This document shows, one piece after another, positions 6,089 to 8,098 of a stretch of DNA of 8,098 bases. The notes under the pieces were generated by a model. That model had not been told where the DNA came from and searched no databases. It saw only the letters and a program-made list of their open reading frames with translations. Position 1 is the first letter of the stretch. Each line of letters begins with the position of its first letter. This DNA is from Micavibrio aeruginosavorus. GTDB lineage: Bacteria; Pseudomonadota; Alphaproteobacteria; Micavibrionales; Micavibrionaceae. The DNA lies in assembly GCA_003240795.1 (NCBI GenBank), contig QFNK01000071.1:1-8098 (forward strand), in the 5' to 3' direction. Made by a program: the position numbers and the translations under genes.

Positions 6089-6745
6089 CACGGACGCTCC
6101 CAACTCGACATGCTTATCAATGCCTACCGCGAAGGGGTATTCCCCATGGCGGACAGCGCGGACGACCCGTCTTTCGCATTCTACAGGCCGTATCAGCGCG
6201 GCATCATCCCTATCGAAAGCGTTCACATACCGTCGAAGCTTCTCAAGGTTCTTCGGCGTCATGATTACATGGTTACGATCAACCAATCGTTTGAAGCCGT
6301 GATCGACGGATGCGCCGCCGCCAAAGACAAACGCAGCACAACATGGATCAACCGGCCTATCCGCGATCTGTTTGTAGCGCTTCACCACGAAGGGCGGGCG
6401 CATTCTATAGAAACGCGGCGACATGACGGGACATTGATCGGCGGCCTTTACGGGCTTGCAATCGGCCGTGTTTTTTGCGGGGAAAGCATGTTTTCCGAAG
6501 AGCCAAATGCCAGCAAAATCGCGCTTATCCATCTCTGCGCGCTTCTGTGGTCATCCGGCTTTACGACGCTCGATACGCAATTCATCAACCCGCACCTGCT
6601 ACAGTTCGGTGCATATGAAATTCCACAGGAAGAGTATGAGGAACGGATCGCAACGGAAATGGCTGAAGACATTCCCCTGCAACGGCCATCAGGTGACGAG
6701 TTCAAGTCGTTACTGGAAAGATTTCTGAGTGAGCGGAAGGTCTAA
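6086..6745 (+). CDS. aat: Leucyl/phenylalanyl-tRNA--protein transferase
   Basis: Transfers Leu or Phe from aminoacyl-tRNA to the N-terminal Arg or Lys of proteins, marking them for ClpS/ClpAP degradation (bacterial N-degron pathway) in the cytoplasm. 219 aa, normal for the family. Motifs in order: INAYREGVFPMAD near the start, FYRPYQRGIIPIE, TTWINRPI, GRAHSIET, LIGGLYGLAIGRVFCGESMFS (residues 117-137), NASKIAL, and GFTTLDTQFINPHLLQFGA. The typical GxxFxGESMFS is present. The frame is open from 5990 within accC, but ATG 6086 gives the family N-terminus. AAAGG (6079-6083) is only two bases from that ATG, too close to be a normal ribosome site. The stop codon overlaps the end of the convergent diguanylate cyclase gene by four bases. 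Confidence 0.96.
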   Translation: MHGRSQLDMLINAYREGVFPMADSADDPSFAFYRPYQRGIIPIESVHIPSKLLKVLRRHDYMVTINQSFEAVIDGCAAAKDKRSTTWINRPIRDLFVALHHEGRAHSIETRRHDGTLIGGLYGLAIGRVFCGESMFSEEPNASKIALIHLCALLWSSGFTTLDTQFINPHLLQFGAYEIPQEEYEERIATEMAEDIPLQRPSGDEFKSLLERFLSERKV

Positions 6746-7433
6746 AGGCTCATCGCCATGCGCGTGTTGCCTTTGGCCTGTTTTATCTCATACATGCGCT
6801 GATCGGCGAGCTCCTGCGCGCCATGAACATCATCACCGGAAGATACATAAACGGAGCCGACACTCGCCCTCAGGTCTATACGCTGCCCCTTCCATTCGAA
6901 GAACAGGCTGTCGAATCCCGATTTTATATCCTGCAGTTTTTTCTCCGCGTGGTCAGGCGTCGCGCCCTTCATCAGGATCGAAAATTCGTCCCCGCCTATG
7001 CGCGCCACAACATCCGTTTCGCGCATGTGGGATTAAGATATCCGGCAACGGTTTTAAGGGCTTCATCCCCTGCCGCGTGGCCATGGGTATCGTTTATGGG
7101 CTTGAAGTAATCCATATCGATCATGATGATGGCGTTGCCCTGCGTGTGCCTGCGTTCCGGCGCTTCGTTCTCGCTTCTGTCATAGGCGTTGCCGATGGCT
7201 TTCAGCTGCTGCTTGAAATAAGCCTGATTGAAAAGACCGGTCAGGCCGTCCTGCGAGGCCACTTTTTCCAAAAGCTCTATCTGTTCCTTGAGTTTCTTGT
7301 TCTCCTCGCTCTGGAGGGACAGAATTTCCAAGGCCTGGCTGTGCGCGGTCATCACTTTGCCAAGCGCCTGCAATAAATGCTCTATAGTGCCGTTTTGCCC
7401 GCCGTAGTTACGGGCTATTTCATCCTGCTGCAT
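6742..7433 (-). pseudogene. GGDEF diguanylate cyclase, interrupted by a one-base frameshift
   Basis: Intact relatives make cyclic di-GMP from two GTP. The first frame (ATG 7433) encodes a leading helical, coiled-coil-like part (about residues 33-60) and the first half of the domain: DGLTGLFN (62-69), the metal-site region IDMDYFKPIND (105-115) and HGHAAGDEALK. It then leaves frame after GYLNP (residue 135) and stops near 6996. The second frame continues exactly with HMRETDVVARIGGDEF: the I-site RETD lies five residues before GGDEF, and the family ending ADQRMYEIKQAKGN is present. The 692 bases are one short of 231 codons. Adding one base at the run 7029-7031 (GGG on +, CCC in the gene) restores a 230-aa protein. 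No sensory domain is seen. It could be a recent pseudogene or a sequencing or assembly error. It sits between aat and the DUF2155 gene, which are often neighbours, so it is probably an insertion. Confidence 0.85.
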
Positions 7434-7444
7434 GGTGCTTTATT

Positions 7445-7482
7445 AACATAATATTATCCATTATGGCAAGTTATATTATGTT
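7445..7482. repeat. AT-rich 10-bp inverted repeat upstream of the GGDEF gene
   Basis: AACATAATAT (7445-7454) and ATATTATGTT (7473-7482) are perfect reverse complements with an 18-base spacer. They lie in the 64-base gap between the DUF2155 stop and the GGDEF gene start, far more AT-rich than its surroundings. The position suits an operator or promoter for the - strand GGDEF gene. It lacks the GC stem and T-run of a terminator. GATAAT occurs on the - strand inside it, but without a matching -35. Confidence 0.5.
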
Positions 7483-7497
7483 TATATAGCAAGAAGG

Positions 7498-8098
7498 TTA
7501 ATAAATTGGACGCTGCGGCGTAACAGGCTGCGGCTGCACGGGACGGTTCATGTAATCGTACGCCGTAGAATTATCACGGGGCGGCGCAGGCGGCGCGCCG
7601 GCATTCGTGCCGCGGTTCCGCTGCATGAATTCATAGGCCGTCCCGGGCGTTGCGCCCTGATCCTGCGGGGTTGGAACCGGTGCGGCATCCGGGTAGATTT
7701 CGACGCTTCCGTCAGTTTGCGGAACAGGGGCCTGCGGCTCGGTTGCCGGATCGGCGGGGGCCGCCGCCTCAGGGACATAGGGCACACCGGTATCTTCGGG
7801 CACCGGTGCGGGCGCCGTTTCGAATTCGGCCTCGGCTTCGGAATCCGTCGGGATGGGGTCTTCCGCGGCAGTGTCTGACGGCGGCACTTCGTTCTGGACA
7901 CCTTCGGCGGTGGCGGCCGGAAGATCGTTCTGATCCGCCTCTTCATCGGTTTCGGCGCTGGCCGCTTCCTCGTTCGGCTCTTCCTTGCCGAGGCAGTCTA
8001 GGACCCAGACATCATAGACAGGGTGATCCATAGCGGACAAGGCAGGCGAAGACGCGAACATCCAGCCGGAGAAAGACCATTCGGATGTCTTCTTGCCG
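7498..8098 (-). CDS. DUF2155 family envelope protein with long acidic proline-rich tail (5' end outside window)
   Basis: Partial: the frame is open to the window edge, so the N-terminus (in this family normally a signal peptide and the start of the domain) is missing. The visible start, GKKTSEWSFSGWMFASSPAL through DHPVYDVWVLDC, is the diagnostic C-terminal part of DUF2155, a small, uncharacterised, mostly alphaproteobacterial family. After VLDC comes a tail of about 165 residues, first Glu/Asp/Ala-rich, then Pro/Ala-rich, with no predicted fold. Near its end are two related motifs, TAYEFMQRN (7615-7641) and TAYDYMNRP (7540-7566), 24 codons apart; the protein ends in RPIY. The tail is probably disordered and may bind a partner or span the periplasm (inference). 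Its molecular function is unknown. Being next to aat is usual for the family, apart from the GGDEF gene between them. Confidence 0.85.
   Translation of the reverse strand, partial: GKKTSEWSFSGWMFASSPALSAMDHPVYDVWVLDCLGKEEPNEEAASAETDEEADQNDLPAATAEGVQNEVPPSDTAAEDPIPTDSEAEAEFETAPAPVPEDTGVPYVPEAAAPADPATEPQAPVPQTDGSVEIYPDAAPVPTPQDQGATPGTAYEFMQRNRGTNAGAPPAPPRDNSTAYDYMNRPVQPQPVTPQRPIY

Noticed and set aside
7020..7040. Programmed -1 frameshifting in the cyclase gene
   Set aside because: The shift site AAT CCC ACA does not form a slippery heptamer and I see no stimulatory hairpin. A plain indel in a base run is simpler.
6729..7376. Open frame on the + strand, 215 codons, opposite the cyclase gene
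   Set aside because: The - strand carries clear GGDEF motifs in two frames. The + frame starts inside aat, is Arg/Pro/His-rich at first and matches nothing.

Overview
The window reads as a chromosomal segment of an alphaproteobacterium of moderate GC. The evidence is the gene order: a periplasmic M48 protease, a DsbA-family protein, aroQ, accB, accC, aat and a DUF2155 protein. From general knowledge this is a recurrent alphaproteobacterial neighbourhood. The order or genus cannot be fixed from this sequence. There are no RNA genes, insertion sequences, CRISPR arrays or phage genes that I can support.

Left part (1-3714), envelope and redox functions, all on the + strand: a secreted, TPR-bearing M48 metalloprotease of the BepA type; a periplasmic ScsC/Com1-like thiol-disulfide oxidoreductase with an N-terminal helical stalk; a second, smaller, membrane-anchored DsbA-like protein with the same CGYC active site and lower GC; and a lipoprotein with a PCu(A)C copper-chaperone domain set between long low-complexity tails. 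The last three look like a periplasmic thiol/copper-handling cluster inserted between the protease and aroQ.

Middle part (3707-6745), central metabolism and protein turnover, + strand: aroQ (type II 3-dehydroquinase, shikimate pathway) overlaps the end of the copper-chaperone gene. Behind a possible terminator and promoter follow accB and accC, three bases apart, which encode the biotin carrier and biotin carboxylase of acetyl-CoA carboxylase. Then comes aat (N-degron leucyl/phenylalanyl transferase). Its start codon lies in the right arm of a perfect 9-bp inverted repeat that encloses an extended -10-like element.

Right part (6742-8098), - strand: a GGDEF diguanylate cyclase gene split by a one-base frameshift just before its I-site and GGDEF motif; a short AT-rich spacer with a 10-bp inverted repeat; and the 3' part of a DUF2155 gene, cut by the window edge, with a long acidic, proline-rich tail holding two copies of a TAY(E/D)(F/Y)M(Q/N)R motif.

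I found no clearly new multi-gene system. The best leads are the thiol/copper cluster, the hairpin at the aat start, the broken diguanylate cyclase, and the repeat-bearing tail of the DUF2155 protein.
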